Part shown: positions 62,142 through 64,000 of the stretch, piece by piece
Layout: each line of letters opens with the position of its first letter
Numbering within the stretch: position 1 is the stretch's first letter
Assembly: GCF_013415325.1 (NCBI RefSeq)
Contig: NZ_JACBYE010000002.1
Coordinates: 109,169 to 173,168, forward strand
Source of the DNA: Sanguibacter inulinus
GTDB lineage: Bacteria; Actinomycetota; Actinomycetes; Actinomycetales; Cellulomonadaceae
DNA: 64,000 bases
Reading direction: 5' to 3'
The notes under the pieces: generated by a model
Database searches by the model: none
The model's input: only the letters and a program-made list of their open reading frames with translations
What the model was told of the DNA's origin: nothing
Made by a program: the position numbers and the translations under genes

Positions 62142-63947
62142 GTGACAGGGACGAACGGGGCGGACGACGCCGGCACACAGGACGCGTCGACCTCTCCGCA
62201 GGTCCCGTCGAGCACCGGTCCGTCAGCACGCGACAGGTCTACGACGACACCCGACCAGCCCACCTCTGGCCCCTCCGGCGCTACGAGCGCCACGGCACCC
62301 ACGGCTGTCGACGTCGCCCCGCGCGTCGACCTCGTCAAGCACGACCGCCCGGCGGGCGAGACCGAGCAGGCGCTGCTGCGCCGCCTCTTCTCCGACAGGT
62401 TCCTCGCGCTCGGCGTGACAGCCCAGGACCGCCTCTGGGGCTGGCTCGGCCCGCTGATGGTCGCCGTGGTCGCGGGGATCGCGCGCTTCGTCAACCTCGG
62501 CAACCCGAGCACGCTGGTCTTCGACGAGACGTACTACGTCAAGGGCGCGTACACGCTCCTCAACCTCGGCTACGAGGCCGACTGGCCGGACGAGCCGAAC
62601 CCCGCCTTCGAGGCCGGGAACCAGGACGGCTACCTCCCCGCCGCCGACTACGTGGTCCACCCGCCCGTCGGCAAGTGGATGATCGCGCTCGGACTGCGCC
62701 TGGGCGGGTCCGAGAACCCGTGGGCGTGGCGCCTGGCGCCGGCTGTCGTCGGCGTGATCGCGGTGTTCCTGCTCGCGCGGACCGCGCGCAGGCTGTTCGG
62801 CTCGACGGCCTTCGGCATCGTGGCCGGCGGCATCATGGCCGTCGACGGTGTGGCGATCGTGCACTCGCGCACCGGGCTGCTCGACGTGTTCCTCATGTTC
62901 TGGGTCCTCGTCGCCTTCGCCCTGCTCGTCAAGGACCGGGAGTGGTTCAGGCGGCGGCTGGCCGAGAGGTCGGCCGCGCTCATCGACTCCGGGCGGGGGG
63001 TGGGCCGCGACGGGCCCGTGGTCGGCATCCGCTGGTGGCGCCTCGCAGCAGCCGTCGCGCTCGGCCTCGCCTGCGGCACCAAGTGGTCGGGTCTGTACTT
63101 CGTCGCAGTGTTCTGCCTGCTCTCGGTCGCGTGGGACGCGACAGCCCGGCGGTCGGTCGGTGCGCGGCAGTGGCACATCGGCTCGGTCCTGCTCGACGGC
63201 GTCCCGGCGGCGGCGTCCATGCTGCCCACGGTCCTCGTGACCTACCTGCTGTCCTGGTCGGCCTGGTTCGCCAACCCCAAGTCCTACGACCGCCAGTGGT
63301 TCGTCAGCCACCCCGGCAGCTACCCCGACTGGGTCCCGGACGTCATGGTCGGCTGGGGCGAGGCCCTGCGGTCGTTCTGGCAGTACCACGAGAAGATGCT
63401 GGCCTTCCACACAGGCCTGGACAACCCGCACACGTACATGGCGAACCCGTGGGGCTGGTTGCTGCAGCTGCGCCCGACGTCGTTCTACTGGCGCAAGACG
63501 GAGAACTTCGACGGCGGGTGCGGGGCCGAGGCCTGCGCGCGGGCGATCACCTCGGTCGGCAACCCGCTCGTGTGGTGGCTCGCCACGGCCGCGATCCTCG
63601 TGGCGCTGTACGCCGTCGTGCTGCGCAAGGACTGGCGCGCCGTCGCGGTCCTGTCCGGGATCGTGGCCGGGTGGGTGCCGTGGCTGTTCTTCCCCGAGCG
63701 CACCATCTTCACCTTCTACACGATCGCCTTCGCCCCGTGGATGTACCTCACGCTCACCTACGCCCTCGTGCTCGTGTGGGAGCAGGTGGCTGACGACCCG
63801 CGCCTGCGTCGCCGGGCGCTGAGGATCATGGGGGCGCTGCTCGGGCTGATCCTCGTGGTGAGCATCTTCTTCTACCCGGTGTGGACCGCGATGGACATCC
63901 CCTACGACTTCTGGCGTGCGCACATGTGGTTGCGCAGCTGGATCTGA
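62142..63947 (+). CDS. pmt: Dolichyl/polyprenyl-phosphate-mannose protein mannosyltransferase (GT39)
   Basis: This integral membrane enzyme of about 601 residues starts with a Thr/Ser-rich tail of about 95 residues. The GT39 core follows: [20 protein letters not shown], with the acidic Asp-Glu of the first loop, then [17 protein letters not shown] and [15 protein letters not shown]. Multiple transmembrane helices continue to the end, with HMWLRSWI at the C-terminus. It transfers mannose from polyprenyl-phosphomannose to Ser/Thr of secreted proteins. GTG at 62142 follows TACGAT by seven bases; ATG at 62133 overlaps the -10 and is less likely. rsmI-pmt divergence is common in actinobacteria. 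Confidence 0.94.
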   Translation: MTGTNGADDAGTQDASTSPQVPSSTGPSARDRSTTTPDQPTSGPSGATSATAPTAVDVAPRVDLVKHDRPAGETEQALLRRLFSDRFLALGVTAQDRLWGWLGPLMVAVVAGIARFVNLGNPSTLVFDETYYVKGAYTLLNLGYEADWPDEPNPAFEAGNQDGYLPAADYVVHPPVGKWMIALGLRLGGSENPWAWRLAPAVVGVIAVFLLARTARRLFGSTAFGIVAGGIMAVDGVAIVHSRTGLLDVFLMFWVLVAFALLVKDREWFRRRLAERSAALIDSGRGVGRDGPVVGIRWWRLAAAVALGLACGTKWSGLYFVAVFCLLSVAWDATARRSVGARQWHIGSVLLDGVPAAASMLPTVLVTYLLSWSAWFANPKSYDRQWFVSHPGSYPDWVPDVMVGWGEALRSFWQYHEKMLAFHTGLDNPHTYMANPWGWLLQLRPTSFYWRKTENFDGGCGAEACARAITSVGNPLVWWLATAAILVALYAVVLRKDWRAVAVLSGIVAGWVPWLFFPERTIFTFYTIAFAPWMYLTLTYALVLVWEQVADDPRLRRRALRIMGALLGLILVVSIFFYPVWTAMDIPYDFWRAHMWLRSWI

Positions 63948-63961
63948 GCTGACGGCGCGAG

Positions 63962-63992
63962 AGCCCGGACCCCCGGGATCGGGACTCGGGCT
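63962..63992 (+). terminator. Hairpin after pmt
   Basis: AGCCCG (63962-63967) and CGGGCT (63987-63992) pair, with inner CCG/CGG matches, 15 bases past the pmt stop. The window ends shortly afterwards. Confidence 0.45.
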
Positions 63993-64000
63993 GTCTCTTA

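Noticed and set aside
62105..62512. A longer rsmI starting near 62512
   Set aside because: The added 136 residues are low-quality shadow sequence overlapping pmt. The family start [14 protein letters not shown] is at 62104 with a promoter element in front.

Overview
The window is chromosomal DNA from a high-GC actinobacterium. Strong third-position GC bias, frequent GTG starts, ATGA/GTGA stop-start overlaps, Rpf-type resuscitation factors, a GT39 protein mannosyltransferase and many apparently leaderless genes point to the order Micrococcales. The housekeeping order rsmI/pmt - metG - tatD - rpf - rsmA - ispE - ABC-F ... glmU - prs - rplY - pth resembles Cellulomonadaceae/Sanguibacter-like genomes; this placement is inference. 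No phage, IS element, integrase or CRISPR array was seen.

Layout. 1-7.0 kb: end of an L-threonine aldolase, an AEC transporter, the Mg2+ channel/transporter mgtE behind a structured leader with a small leader ORF, a Cthe_2159-type lipoprotein and an AAT-family amino-acid permease. 7.0-13 kb: a SWIM/SNF2 helicase and RecQ. 13-15.4 kb: a GntR-MFS pair. 15.4-22.9 kb: a glycan-use locus (GH43 lipoprotein, two ABC permeases, binding protein, LacI repressor, GH2 enzyme) tied together by two near-identical operators, TTTACAGCGCTGTAAA and ATTACAGCGCTGTAAT.

23.0-33.5 kb is a peptidoglycan-salvage island. It holds a GH3 N-acetylhexosaminidase (NagZ-like) and a NamZ exo-muramidase whose genes appear to be one gene broken by a single-base frameshift, an RpiR/MurR-type regulator, a D-lactate-dehydrogenase-like flavo-iron-sulfur protein, MurQ etherase, an amino-sugar kinase and a CycA-type D-alanine/glycine permease. 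Together these could release GlcNAc and MurNAc, phosphorylate MurNAc, split off and oxidise its D-lactate, and import D-alanine.

33.6-39 kb: pth, rplY, a SIMPL protein, prs, glmU and tRNA-Gln(TTG), all on the minus strand. 39-47.7 kb: TetR, a NatAB-like ABC exporter, MarR, DedA, an ABC-F ATPase, an SRPBCC protein and a MATE transporter. 47.6-64 kb: ispE and rsmA, two Rpf/G5 cell-wall proteins, tatD, metG, an alanine-aminotransferase-like/sugar-dehydrogenase/SNF2 operon, a nicotinamidase, and divergent rsmI and pmt.

A recurring pattern is a TANNNT-like -10 element 6-7 bases before the start codon with no useful Shine-Dalgarno sequence, so many genes here are probably transcribed as leaderless mRNAs. 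That rule decided several starts (metG, recQ, ABC-F, pncA, the 60.5 kb aminotransferase, pmt, GH2). All functional assignments are from reading sequence motifs; no database search was run.
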